DNA of 64,000 nucleotides from Halobacteriovoraceae bacterium (lineage in GTDB: Bacteria; Bdellovibrionota; Bacteriovoracia; Bacteriovoracales; Bacteriovoracaceae). This document shows positions 1-8,091 of this stretch, in pieces. The notes beneath the pieces were generated by a model. That model was not told the DNA's origin. It was given only the letters and a program-made list of their open reading frames with translations, and did no database searches. Each line of letters starts with the position of its first letter. The stretch's first letter is position 1. The translations under genes and the position numbers were made by a program. The stretch lies in assembly GCA_002713145.1 (NCBI GenBank), contig PAVS01000014.1, positions 248,001 to 312,000 on the forward strand, in the 5' to 3' direction.

Positions 1-92
1 CTCAATAATTTCATGAAAAGAGTTATGGGTTCTATCGATAGATAAAAACGAGTTGAAGCTTGTTAAGTTTATGTCAATTTAGAAGCTTGGAC

Positions 93-122
93 TTGATGTG
101 CGTCAGGTTTACAAGCTAAAAT
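93..122 (+). promoter_or_regulatory. Predicted sigma-70 promoter of the 139 gene
   Basis: A TTGATG box at 93-98 and a TAAAAT box at 117-122 are separated by 18 bp. Transcription would begin near 129. An AGGGGA ribosome-binding site lies just before the ATG at 139. The boxes were matched by eye only. Confidence 0.45.
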
Positions 123-138
123 AAGATAGGGGAAAAAT

Positions 139-639
139 ATGAAATATTTTATTTTAGCTTTACTGATGTTTACATTTGCTGCTGCCAGTCAGGAAGTCGT
201 TCAAAAGAGATTTTCAAAGCGCTTCATTCATTTAAAAATTATCCAAGTGGAGACGGATAGTTTTGAGACTTACAACTTAACCAATGAAAATTACATTGAT
301 ATGAAGCTCGTGTGTCAGGGGAATAGAGTTTTTGATGATAATCCAACGGCCATGATTAAACTGAAGAATTTCTATGGAGAATGGGCAAGGGATTTTAAGA
401 TTAAAAATAATCAAGTTTGCTTGGATATGGGACGTTTTATTGAAACGGCTAGAGTGGCAGTGGATGAAAGACGGCCTTTTGAGATTGTATTAGATCGAGA
501 AAAATCTGAAGTGACAAAAATCATTTATCCCGATGTTGACCCCCTGGCCCTTGATGGAGATGTGAGAGATTTGTTTCCTAAGCAAAAAGGCAGCTATCAG
601 CAGTTAAAACTTACAGATATAGATATTCAGCTCGATTAA
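139..639 (+). CDS. Small secreted protein of unknown function
   Basis: I do not recognise this 166-residue protein. It starts with a clear Sec signal peptide: Met-Lys, a hydrophobic stretch to about residue 15, then an AAAS cleavage region. The mature part is charged, has two cysteines (about residues 59 and 94) that could form a disulfide, and an acidic C-terminus. An AGGGGA site precedes the ATG. It is probably periplasmic or exported. The next gene begins 39 bp downstream with its own -10 box, so the two need not be one operon. Confidence 0.65.
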   Translation: MKYFILALLMFTFAAASQEVVQKRFSKRFIHLKIIQVETDSFETYNLTNENYIDMKLVCQGNRVFDDNPTAMIKLKNFYGEWARDFKIKNNQVCLDMGRFIETARVAVDERRPFEIVLDREKSEVTKIIYPDVDPLALDGDVRDLFPKQKGSYQQLKLTDIDIQLD

Positions 640-665
640 TAATTTTCGACTTGCAATTTATTCGC

Positions 666-671
666 TATACT
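666..671 (+). promoter_or_regulatory. -10 box for a leaderless thrB-like transcript
   Basis: TATACT lies 7 bp before the ATG at 679, with a weak TTCGAC-like -35 around 645. The predicted start of transcription therefore falls at or next to the ATG, and no Shine-Dalgarno sequence is present. Confidence 0.45.
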
Positions 672-678
672 GAGCCCC

Positions 679-1629
679 ATGGGCGTTTATTCTAAGATCA
701 CCATTGAAGATATCTCTGAGATTATAAGTTTTTATGATCTTTCTGCTCCCGTGCATTATGAAGAGACAGTAGAAGGTATTTCCAATTCAAACTTCAGTGT
801 CTTATTGGCATCAGGCCAAAAAATACTTTTAAAAGTTTCCAACGATAAAAATATTGAACAACTTGAAAATGAACAAAGAATATTACATGTGCTTAAAAAG
901 CATCATTATCCTTTTAGCCCCGGTGCTTTCCAGACCAAATTAGGAAAATTAGTCTATCAACATAAAGATTATTATGGAGTCATTTTTCCTTTTATCTCAG
1001 GAAGCCCTCCCGAGATTAACTGGGATGTGTGCTCACAGATTGGAAGGGCCTTAGCACAATTGCATATGCTAGATATCGACCGGGATGATCTAGAGTCTAT
1101 TAGGCCTTATGATCATGTGGGTTACGGGGGAATGAATATTTTTGAGTACACCACCCAACAGAATGCATGCTCTGACTTTGTTCTTATGTTTGATAAGATT
1201 TTTCCTCACAAACTACAAGATGTTCCCTACGATATTTTTCCTGCGGGTGTGATCCATGGCGATCTTTATTTTGATAACACTCTTTTTCTAGACGGCAAGC
1301 TCATGACCTTACTCGATTTTGAACAAGCGGGGAGGGGAAGATTTATACTCGATATTGGTATCGCCATCTCTGGAGGGTGTCTGAATGATCGGAAAGATAA
1401 TATTGATTTTAGTTTGGTGGAAAAATTTCTTGAAGGTTATGAACAGGTGAGATCTCTTACAACATTAGAAAAAGAGTATCTCAATACGGCCATACTGGTT
1501 GGTTTCTTCTCTATTAGTTTATGGCGAATTAAAAGATTTTATGAAGGTGATCTAGATCAAAGTAAAAAATATAATTATCGGGAACTCTTAGTCAGGGCGG
1601 ATAATTTTAATAAGGCACTCTCTGACTGA
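679..1629 (+). CDS. thrB: Homoserine kinase type II-like phosphotransferase (APH fold)
   Basis: The 316-residue protein has the aminoglycoside-phosphotransferase/ThrB-II kinase layout. The N-lobe has a SNSNF nucleotide-binding segment near residue 37. The catalytic loop HGDLYFDN is near residue 194, and LLDFEQAG is the metal-binding Asp motif near 212. Length fits ThrB type II, which phosphorylates homoserine in threonine synthesis. Other small-molecule kinases (choline, methylthioribose) share the fold, so the substrate is inferred. No other threonine gene is nearby. There is no Shine-Dalgarno sequence and the -10 box is 7 bp upstream, so it may be translated leaderless. Confidence 0.7.
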   Translation: MGVYSKITIEDISEIISFYDLSAPVHYEETVEGISNSNFSVLLASGQKILLKVSNDKNIEQLENEQRILHVLKKHHYPFSPGAFQTKLGKLVYQHKDYYGVIFPFISGSPPEINWDVCSQIGRALAQLHMLDIDRDDLESIRPYDHVGYGGMNIFEYTTQQNACSDFVLMFDKIFPHKLQDVPYDIFPAGVIHGDLYFDNTLFLDGKLMTLLDFEQAGRGRFILDIGIAISGGCLNDRKDNIDFSLVEKFLEGYEQVRSLTTLEKEYLNTAILVGFFSISLWRIKRFYEGDLDQSKKYNYRELLVRADNFNKALSD

Positions 1630-1637
1630 GTGCCTTA
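1611..1637. terminator. Inverted repeat between convergent genes
   Basis: A perfect 10-bp stem (1611-1620 with 1628-1637, core AAGGCACTC/GAGTGCCTT) encloses a 7-nt loop. It overlaps the last codons and stop of the thrB-like gene and faces the end of the leftward 1649 gene. T residues follow on the minus strand, so it probably ends the leftward transcript and perhaps both. Confidence 0.55.
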
Positions 1638-1648
1638 ATCGCATAAGA

Positions 1649-1876
1649 TTATTCTGCTTTTTCTTCTGTATTTTCTTCTGCTTCTGCAGGAGCTTCCTCT
1701 GCAGCAGGCTCTTCAGCTGGTGCTTTCGCTTCAGTCACTTTGATAAGCCCTTCGTTTAAAAGAATTTTAACTTTCTCATCTGCGTTGATCCATTTACCAC
1801 TTTTGTTTTTTACTCCAAAGCGACCAGATCTTTTTTTCATAATCTTGTAATCATCGGTTTGTTTCACGACTTCCAT
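1649..1876 (-). CDS. Small conserved protein with acidic Ala/Glu tail
   Basis: A 75-residue cytoplasmic protein. Residues 1-48 form a compact basic module (KKRSGRFGVKNKSGKWINAD, then a helix ending in GLIKV). Residues 50-75 are an Ala/Pro/Glu-rich acidic tail. The N-terminal pattern resembles small uncharacterised proteins I recall from deltaproteobacteria; the function is unknown. A strong AGGAGG site precedes the ATG. It is the last gene of the leftward run that begins with purF, separated from the YihY gene by about 60 bp. Confidence 0.65.
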   Translation of the reverse strand: MEVVKQTDDYKIMKKRSGRFGVKNKSGKWINADEKVKILLNEGLIKVTEAKAPAEEPAAEEAPAEAEENTEEKAE

Positions 1877-1936
1877 AAGTCCTCCTATAAAGTTGAGGCC
1901 TTAATTTAGCTCTCGCAAGCTGGCATGTCCAGCTAA

Positions 1937-2824
1937 TTAGACATCGAGATCCATATAAATATTGGGGTTATCTCGGATAACATTGGAGTGAGTGATAGCA
2001 AAAATGAGAGAGACATAAAAAGATAGGATCGACAGAAAGATCCACAGCATAACTAACATGACTGAATAAAATGAGCCAAAGTTTCCAATCAGATTATCTC
2101 TGGCAATAACGATATAGCTTAAGAACAAATATTTGGTGAGGAGAATTAAGCCGGTAAAGATAAGACTCGAGAGTAAGAGAGATATAAATTTTGCTCTCTT
2201 GGCCAGGACATATTTAAAAAAAAGAAAAAAGAAAACGAAGAGCATAAGTGTGGAAAAAATATTGATGCCTGATATTTGTAAGGTGGTTAAATTCAATTGT
2301 TGAAACGTCTCTATTTCTTTAAAAATGCCTTTTTTAAATAGGATTTGAACTGAATTGAGAAAGAAAGGCCCTACAATCAACATTGCAAATAGGGTGAAGG
2401 AGACAAGAATGGCGCCTAAACTTTTTAGGGTTTTTAAAAGAGTATTTTTGGCTTTTTCTTCGGTTATAATTTCGAGAGCTTTCCAAATGGAACCAAAAAA
2501 ACTGAGCGAAGACAGAACAAGAAAAATTCTGTGAACAAGAACACTTGATTTTTGTTTTTCTAAGCCTGATTTTATATAGGCCAGAACTTGCTTAAATGCA
2601 GGCATGATATCTTCAGGGATGATGATCGCAAAATGCTGTAAAATCTTTTCTATATTCGCACCTTCTTCAAAGAAATAACCCAATGATGAGCTGGTTAAAA
2701 AGAGAAAGGGGATAGAGCATAAAAGAAAGAAAAATGTGGAGCTCGCCGCCAAGGTAATGGCATGCTTATGTTTGCACTCGGAGATAAAGAGTTTGATAAA
2801 ATCAGCTGTAATGACTTTTGGCAT
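1937..2824 (-). CDS. YihY/BrkB-family inner-membrane protein
   Basis: The 295-residue protein has about six hydrophobic segments separated by short charged loops, beginning near residue 20 (ITLAASSTFFFLLCSIPFLF). This is the YihY/virulence factor BrkB layout. Family members are inner-membrane proteins; the original RNase BN label was wrong and transport or export has been proposed, so no reaction is assigned. It lies 17 bp after the MATE gene on the same strand. Confidence 0.8.
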   Translation of the reverse strand: MPKVITADFIKLFISECKHKHAITLAASSTFFFLLCSIPFLFLTSSSLGYFFEEGANIEKILQHFAIIIPEDIMPAFKQVLAYIKSGLEKQKSSVLVHRIFLVLSSLSFFGSIWKALEIITEEKAKNTLLKTLKSLGAILVSFTLFAMLIVGPFFLNSVQILFKKGIFKEIETFQQLNLTTLQISGINIFSTLMLFVFFFLFFKYVLAKRAKFISLLLSSLIFTGLILLTKYLFLSYIVIARDNLIGNFGSFYSVMLVMLWIFLSILSFYVSLIFAITHSNVIRDNPNIYMDLDV

Positions 2825-2841
2825 AGTTTTATTATAACCTG

Positions 2842-4209
2842 CTAAGGTTGAAAAACAATTTGATCAAATTTACTAGGCAATTTTCTCAAATGGTAGAGAG
2901 TAAGCACTCCAAGCCAGAGGGCACAAAAAGTAAGGGAAATTGCGAGTCCAATCCAAAGTCCTTCTGCACCACGCTCTTGGTTAAAAGCAAGATAATGGCC
3001 ATAAGGAATTCCAATCACCCAGTAGCCGATAAAAATAATCAGAGAAGGTAGCCTCGTTTGCTTGAGACCTCTCAAAATCCCCGCTAAAACCACTTGGGTT
3101 GAGTCGGAGAGTTGAAACACCGCTACTATAAAAAGTAAGAGCACACTGAGTTGAATAACTGCCGGGTCATCAGTGATAAAAGATATGACATATTCAGGGA
3201 AGATAAGAAAACTTCCACAAGAGATAAAAATAAAAATTAAATTCATAAGAAAGACACTTTTGGTATACAGAGCAATTTCATGAAAATTATTCTCTCCATA
3301 AGCATGACCGACCTTTACGGCCACTGCAGAGGAAAGAGAAAGAGGAACCATAAAAGCAATGGACGCCAATGTCATAACAATATTATTAGCCGCTGCTGCA
3401 ACCACACTTATTTGTCCTGAAAAAATAGTGACCATGCAAAAAGCCATCACTTCGAGAAAGAACATAAAGGCGATGGGGAGTGAAAATTTGAAGAGCACTC
3501 CAACAAAACCTTTTTGGTATTGGCCTAATGGCTTTTTTAGAAAAATATAAGCAAGAAGAGCGAGACATAAAAAGACTCTGGTGAATAAACTTGCCACAGC
3601 TAAACCAATTTCTCCCATGCCTGGATAATCAAAGGCACCAAAGACAAGTATATAATTCACTATGAGATTTAATGCGACAGCAAAAAGAGTGAGTAAGTTG
3701 GGAATCAGGACTTCTTCGTAAGCTTGGAGATATTCTTTAACTCCTTGAAAGATGATCACAAAAGGAATCGACCAGGTGACAATTTTGAGATAACTCACGA
3801 TGGAAGGTATCATTTTTTCTGCAAACCCCATCTTAGGCACAAAAAGAATAACAGCGTACATGATCCCTGTGATAACTAAACTACTGACTACTGAATAGAT
3901 AAGTACTGTTTTGAGACTGCAGTTTTCTTTTTGACTTTGCCCTCTCAGGTAAGCAAGAGTAGGTGAGACGCCCATCATAAGGCCAATACCAAAAAGCATC
4001 AGAGGGTTAAAGACACCATTGGCGACTCCCACTGCGGCTACAGAATGAGTTGAATACATTGTGGCAATATAGACATCTCCTGCGCCGATAAGCATTTGGC
4101 CTAATTGACCAAATATTATGGGGAGGGCCAGAACAATAAGAGACTGGGTGGTTTGTTTTAAGTTCACATTATTTGAGCTGAGTGCTGATAACTTCAAAGA
4201 CTTCTGCAT
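2842..4209 (-). CDS. MATE-family multidrug/cation exporter
   Basis: About 455 residues with twelve predicted membrane helices in two pseudo-repeats, typical of MATE exporters such as NorM. The N-terminal signature ALPIIFGQLGQMLIGAGD places an Asp in the first helices, as in NorM proteins. MATE proteins expel cationic compounds in exchange for Na+ or H+. The reading frame opens at 4230, but the ATG at 4209 has a GGTGG ribosome site, and a GTG at 4167 begins just after the previous stop. All three are possible. It overlaps the end of the PIG-L gene, so the two are probably co-translated. Confidence 0.85.
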   Translation of the reverse strand: MQKSLKLSALSSNNVNLKQTTQSLIVLALPIIFGQLGQMLIGAGDVYIATMYSTHSVAAVGVANGVFNPLMLFGIGLMMGVSPTLAYLRGQSQKENCSLKTVLIYSVVSSLVITGIMYAVILFVPKMGFAEKMIPSIVSYLKIVTWSIPFVIIFQGVKEYLQAYEEVLIPNLLTLFAVALNLIVNYILVFGAFDYPGMGEIGLAVASLFTRVFLCLALLAYIFLKKPLGQYQKGFVGVLFKFSLPIAFMFFLEVMAFCMVTIFSGQISVVAAAANNIVMTLASIAFMVPLSLSSAVAVKVGHAYGENNFHEIALYTKSVFLMNLIFIFISCGSFLIFPEYVISFITDDPAVIQLSVLLLFIVAVFQLSDSTQVVLAGILRGLKQTRLPSLIIFIGYWVIGIPYGHYLAFNQERGAEGLWIGLAISLTFCALWLGVLTLYHLRKLPSKFDQIVFQP

Positions 4210-4834
4210 TTCCACCACCATTGATGGCACCGCGATAGGTGCTTAAACCTTTGACTGCATCCATATAGGGAAAGTCTTCAATCTGTGATTTATGAAGGGC
4301 AAGAGCTTGTAGTTTCTTTTCAAGATGAGGTGTAATGTCCACTGTAAGCTGAACTCTGTTGATCGTGTTCCATACTTCATAGCCATAAATTTCACTCACA
4401 CTATGGGGTTTATCTCCTCCTTCTGGAAACCAGGGACCAGAGCTACTCCCAATAGCTGCGAGGCAGAGACGGTGAATGATTTCGTGATCAGGGTGATGAT
4501 CTGTTGAAGAATGAATAAAGGCTCCATAAGGCCTAATGGTTCTAATGAGTTTTATAAGGGCAATTTTATCTTTGCGCTGCACTCCACCCAATCCATCGTC
4601 GAGATGCATAAAATGAATATTCTCAACACCCAAAAGTTTAGCGGATTCACGGGCTTCTTTTTCTCTGATTTTTGTGAGCTCAGTAGGTGAGTGAGTCAAT
4701 GAACCTTGATCACCTTTAGTGACTACTATAAATTCACAATGATGACCCTCGCTTAAGAGTTTTAAAACAGTTCCCCCACACCCAATTTCTATATCATCAG
4801 GGTGGGCCCCTATAAATACGTAAGATTTTTTCAT
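4169..4834 (-). CDS. PIG-L/LmbE-family deacetylase (BshB1-like)
   Basis: This 221-residue protein has the zinc-binding AHPDDIE motif at residues 14-20 and a second HHPDHE motif near 118. These are the metal and catalytic signatures of PIG-L deacetylases. Length and motif spacing resemble BshB1, which deacetylates GlcNAc-malate in bacillithiol synthesis, but other family members act on other N-acetyl sugars. bshA and bshC are not in the window, so the substrate is not assigned. The gene follows purM by 19 bp. Confidence 0.8.
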   Translation of the reverse strand: MKKSYVFIGAHPDDIEIGCGGTVLKLLSEGHHCEFIVVTKGDQGSLTHSPTELTKIREKEARESAKLLGVENIHFMHLDDGLGGVQRKDKIALIKLIRTIRPYGAFIHSSTDHHPDHEIIHRLCLAAIGSSSGPWFPEGGDKPHSVSEIYGYEVWNTINRVQLTVDITPHLEKKLQALALHKSQIEDFPYMDAVKGLSTYRGAINGGGNAEVFEVISTQLK

Positions 4835-4853
4835 GACGCCATATTAGCAAGCT

Positions 4854-5810
4854 TCAGATGAGTTGAGAACCGACTTTTACTCCACTCCATGCTTGGGTGA
4901 CATGCCCTAATTCAAATGCTTGAAATTGCTGGATTATCTCTTTTGATAACTCCTCACAGACAAAGACAAAGCCAATGCCCATATTAAAGGTGGTGTAGAG
5001 CTCTTGAGGTGAGAGAGCTGATTTATCTAAAACCTTTTCCATAAAAGCTGGCATCGGGGGTAAGTTATCTAATTGATAGCCAAAAGAGTCATTCATTCTT
5101 TTAATATTATTGAGACCACCACCGGTGATATGGGCCAGGCCTGCAATCTTATTTTCCAGCATTAAATTTTGAATGGTTTTTACATAAATTTTTGTAGGGG
5201 TGAGGCAGGCTGCTTTAAGATCTTGATCTTCATCTTTTATCAATTCTCGAACCAGAGAAAACCCATTGGAATGAAAGCCACTTGAAGCGAGTCCATATAT
5301 TTTCATTCCTTCACGAATTTGATTTCCTTCAACGATTTTATCTTTGGGAAGATCACCTACACAAAACCCGGCTAAGTCATATTCACCCGCTTGGTACATG
5401 CCAGGCATTTCAGCGGTTTCTCCACCCACTAAAGCACATCCTGCCTCAAGACAACCCTGAGCAATTCCTTTGACGACTTCAGTGTGTATTTCAAGATCGA
5501 GCTTACTCGTAGCGAGATAGTCTAGAAAAAACATGGGGCGGGCACCTGTACATAAAACATCGTTGACGCTCATTGCAACTAAGTCGATCCCAATACTGTC
5601 ATGAATTCCTAATTCTGTTGCAAGTTTTAACTTTGTCCCAACACCATCTGTACCAGTGGCCAGGTAACGATCCCCTTGATCGTAAAGGGCGGCAAAGCCT
5701 CCCACTGCAGTTTTTACTTGATCGGTATAAGTTTCCTTAACAAAACCTTTTATCTTTTCAACGAAAAGATCACCTTTTTCTATATCAACGCCGCTTTCTT
5801 TGTAATTCAT
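4854..5810 (-). CDS. purM: Phosphoribosylformylglycinamidine cyclo-ligase (AIR synthetase)
   Basis: PurM converts FGAM to AIR with ATP, the fifth step to IMP. The 318 residues cover the PurM fold, with GIDLVAMSVNDVL (nucleotide and phosphate region) near residue 73 and GGETAEMPGMY near 133. It is slightly shorter than the usual 340-350 residues. An AGGATACATT ribosome site precedes the ATG and overlaps the purH stop region; the gap to purH is 8 bp. It is the last enzyme of the pur run. Confidence 0.95.
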   Translation of the reverse strand: MNYKESGVDIEKGDLFVEKIKGFVKETYTDQVKTAVGGFAALYDQGDRYLATGTDGVGTKLKLATELGIHDSIGIDLVAMSVNDVLCTGARPMFFLDYLATSKLDLEIHTEVVKGIAQGCLEAGCALVGGETAEMPGMYQAGEYDLAGFCVGDLPKDKIVEGNQIREGMKIYGLASSGFHSNGFSLVRELIKDEDQDLKAACLTPTKIYVKTIQNLMLENKIAGLAHITGGGLNNIKRMNDSFGYQLDNLPPMPAFMEKVLDKSALSPQELYTTFNMGIGFVFVCEELSKEIIQQFQAFELGHVTQAWSGVKVGSQLI

Positions 5811-5818
5811 AATGTATC

Positions 5819-7378
5819 CTAATGTCTAAAATGTCTGGTGTGGGTAAACTCCATGGCAATGCCATGTTCCTCACAAGCAGCGATAACTTCTTCATCTCGA
5901 ATACTGCCCCCAGGTTGAATAATAAATTTAACTCCTGTCTCACTGGCAATATCAATGCTATCGCGAAAAGGAAAAAATGCATCTGAGATGAGGAGTGTTT
6001 GCTCGAGGTTGAAGCCAAGTTGCTTGGCCCTTGGAGCGGCCAGCAGCTTTAGAGAGTCAAGTCGGTTAGGCTGTCCCATACCACTTCCCGCGATCACAAG
6101 TGAGTCTTCTTTTTCACCGACTAAGCAAATAGAATTGCTTTTTAAGTATTTATTACAAATCATTCCAAAAGTTTTGAGGGCTGCCATTTCTGAGGGGATT
6201 TGATTTTTCGTCACAGCTTTATATTCGTAATGACATCGTTCATCTTCTTCTTGGATCAAAAGAGCACCATTGATACTTTTATACATCTTCTCAAAGCTGT
6301 TTTGGGGTTTAACACCTACTTTTAAGAGACGTAAGTTTTTCTTTTTTTGTAGTTTTTCAAGAGCTTCCTCAGTAAAGTCTGGGGCGGTAATGATTTCTAC
6401 AAATTTATCACCGAGCCAGTTAGCAAAATCAATATCGACTGTTTTATTGGTGCTGATGATACTGCCAAAGCTACTGACAGGGTCACAGGCCCAAGCCTGA
6501 GTGAGAGAAGTGAGACTCGTTTGAGACACCGCCACACCACAGGGGTTAGCGTGTTTTACCACTACAGTTATAAATTGATCGCTATAATGATGATGGAGCT
6601 CACTCATGCACTTCCAAGCCGCATCTGTATCATTCCAGTTATTAAAAGAAAGCTCTTTACCGTGGAGTTTTTGGGCACAGGCCAGTTGATTTTCTTTTTG
6701 ATGGGGGGTGTGTAGAGGAGCAAGCCACGCTTTTTGATGAGGGTTTTCTCCATACCTTAGTTCATTTAATTGATTGGTTCTTAAAGGAAGGCTTAATTCA
6801 CCACAATGATGAGCGAGAACATTTTGAATCAGTTGATCGTAATGGGCCGTCAAAGTAAAGGCTTCACAAGACCATTTTAATCTTAAACTGTTCTCAATGT
6901 TCTCAAAATTATTTTTGAATTCTTGATATTGATTTGGAGAAGAGAGAACACTGACATATTGATAATTCTTAGCCGCGGCTCTCAACATCGTGGGCCCCCC
7001 AATATCTATGTTTTCAATCAGTCGAGCAAGATCATCGGGATGGTTTTTCGCTACATCTTCAAAGGGATACAAATTACAGACCACAAGATCTATCCCTTGG
7101 ATATTTAGGTTTTTGGCATCTTCTAGATCCGACTTATGATCACGTCTGAAGAGTAGGGAGCTTCCTATTTCAAAACTGATGGTTTTCATCCGCCCTCCAA
7201 AAGATTCAGGATTGCCAGTAATCTCTTGAATGGGTGTGATAGCAATTCCATTTTCTATCAACTTTTGTGCTGTCCCCCCGGTGGAAATAATTTCTACATT
7301 TTGTTCTTTTAAAAAATGAGCGAGTTCAACAATTTGAGTTTTGTCACTTACACTGAGGAGTGCTCTTTTAATGGTCAT
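5819..7378 (-). CDS. purH: Bifunctional AICAR transformylase/IMP cyclohydrolase
   Basis: PurH performs the last two steps to IMP. Residues 1 to about 195 are the methylglyoxal-synthase-like cyclohydrolase domain, starting RALLSVSDKT and containing STGGTAQKL. The rest is the AICAR formyltransferase domain, with KHANPCG (catalytic Lys-His) near residue 265 and a GGSIRDEE region near the end. The 519-residue length is normal. Its ATG overlaps the purQ stop by 4 bp. Confidence 0.96.
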   Translation of the reverse strand: MTIKRALLSVSDKTQIVELAHFLKEQNVEIISTGGTAQKLIENGIAITPIQEITGNPESFGGRMKTISFEIGSSLLFRRDHKSDLEDAKNLNIQGIDLVVCNLYPFEDVAKNHPDDLARLIENIDIGGPTMLRAAAKNYQYVSVLSSPNQYQEFKNNFENIENSLRLKWSCEAFTLTAHYDQLIQNVLAHHCGELSLPLRTNQLNELRYGENPHQKAWLAPLHTPHQKENQLACAQKLHGKELSFNNWNDTDAAWKCMSELHHHYSDQFITVVVKHANPCGVAVSQTSLTSLTQAWACDPVSSFGSIISTNKTVDIDFANWLGDKFVEIITAPDFTEEALEKLQKKKNLRLLKVGVKPQNSFEKMYKSINGALLIQEEDERCHYEYKAVTKNQIPSEMAALKTFGMICNKYLKSNSICLVGEKEDSLVIAGSGMGQPNRLDSLKLLAAPRAKQLGFNLEQTLLISDAFFPFRDSIDIASETGVKFIIQPGGSIRDEEVIAACEEHGIAMEFTHTRHFRH

Positions 7379-8091
7379 ACTTTTCTTTCCTTGGAGTAAT
7401 TAACGGCATTAATAAATATTTGTAAGGCAGGAGCTCTACCTAATTGTTTATTTTTTTGGTGGGGACTTAGGATGTAATTAGTAGCAGCTTCGGGATGAGG
7501 CATAAGTCCTAAAAGATTCCCCCCCGAGTTAGTAAGAGCTGCAATCTTGTCATGTGAGCCATTCACATCCTCAGTATAAGTTAATACGGGAATAAGTTGG
7601 GAGGTATCAACAGCTTGGATACGCCCTTCTTTATGTCTAATGGGAAGATCTATTTGAGCGGGAAGATTTTGAGTCCAAAAAGTTTTATGGGGGTGAACCA
7701 CACAGGTGGTCCACTTGTTGATAAATTGCCCATGATCGTTTTGGGTTAAACTAATATTGCGCTTCTCTTCATCGAAAAGTCCGAGTTGAGTCATAATTTG
7801 AAAGCCGTTACAAATACCCAAAATAGGCTTTTTCTCTTGGTTAAATTTTGTAATATTCGCATTTTGATGCAGCTTAATTTGCTCCGCCATGATTCGGCCT
7901 GATTTAATTTCGTCCCCATAGCTAAAGCCTCCAGGAAAAACTAAGATATCAAACTCATCCAGGGTGGGCAGAGTGAGGAAGTCTTCCACTTGAATAATTT
8001 GGGCTTCACTACCTGCCTGCGTAAAGGCTAGAGCAGTCTCTGTTTCACAATTAATACCCTCTCCGGCTAAAACCAAAGTTTTAATATTCAT
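7375..8091 (-). CDS. purQ: FGAM synthase glutaminase subunit
   Basis: PurQ releases ammonia from glutamine for PurL. It has the class-I glutaminase features: FPGGFSYGDE near residue 54, the nucleophile elbow GICNGFQI near 97, and the His-Glu pair in MPHPEAA near 203. The open frame starts at a GTG at 8097, but the ATG at 8091 has a GGAG site 5 nt upstream and gives a normal N-terminus (MNIKTLVLAGEG). It overlaps the end of purL by 11 bp, as expected for two subunits made together. Confidence 0.94.
   Translation of the reverse strand: MNIKTLVLAGEGINCETETALAFTQAGSEAQIIQVEDFLTLPTLDEFDILVFPGGFSYGDEIKSGRIMAEQIKLHQNANITKFNQEKKPILGICNGFQIMTQLGLFDEEKRNISLTQNDHGQFINKWTTCVVHPHKTFWTQNLPAQIDLPIRHKEGRIQAVDTSQLIPVLTYTEDVNGSHDKIAALTNSGGNLLGLMPHPEAATNYILSPHQKNKQLGRAPALQIFINAVNYSKERKV

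Noticed and set aside
31..50. CTATCGATAG palindrome near the left edge as a regulatory site
   Set aside because: A single short palindrome with no gene context inside the window; not enough to call.
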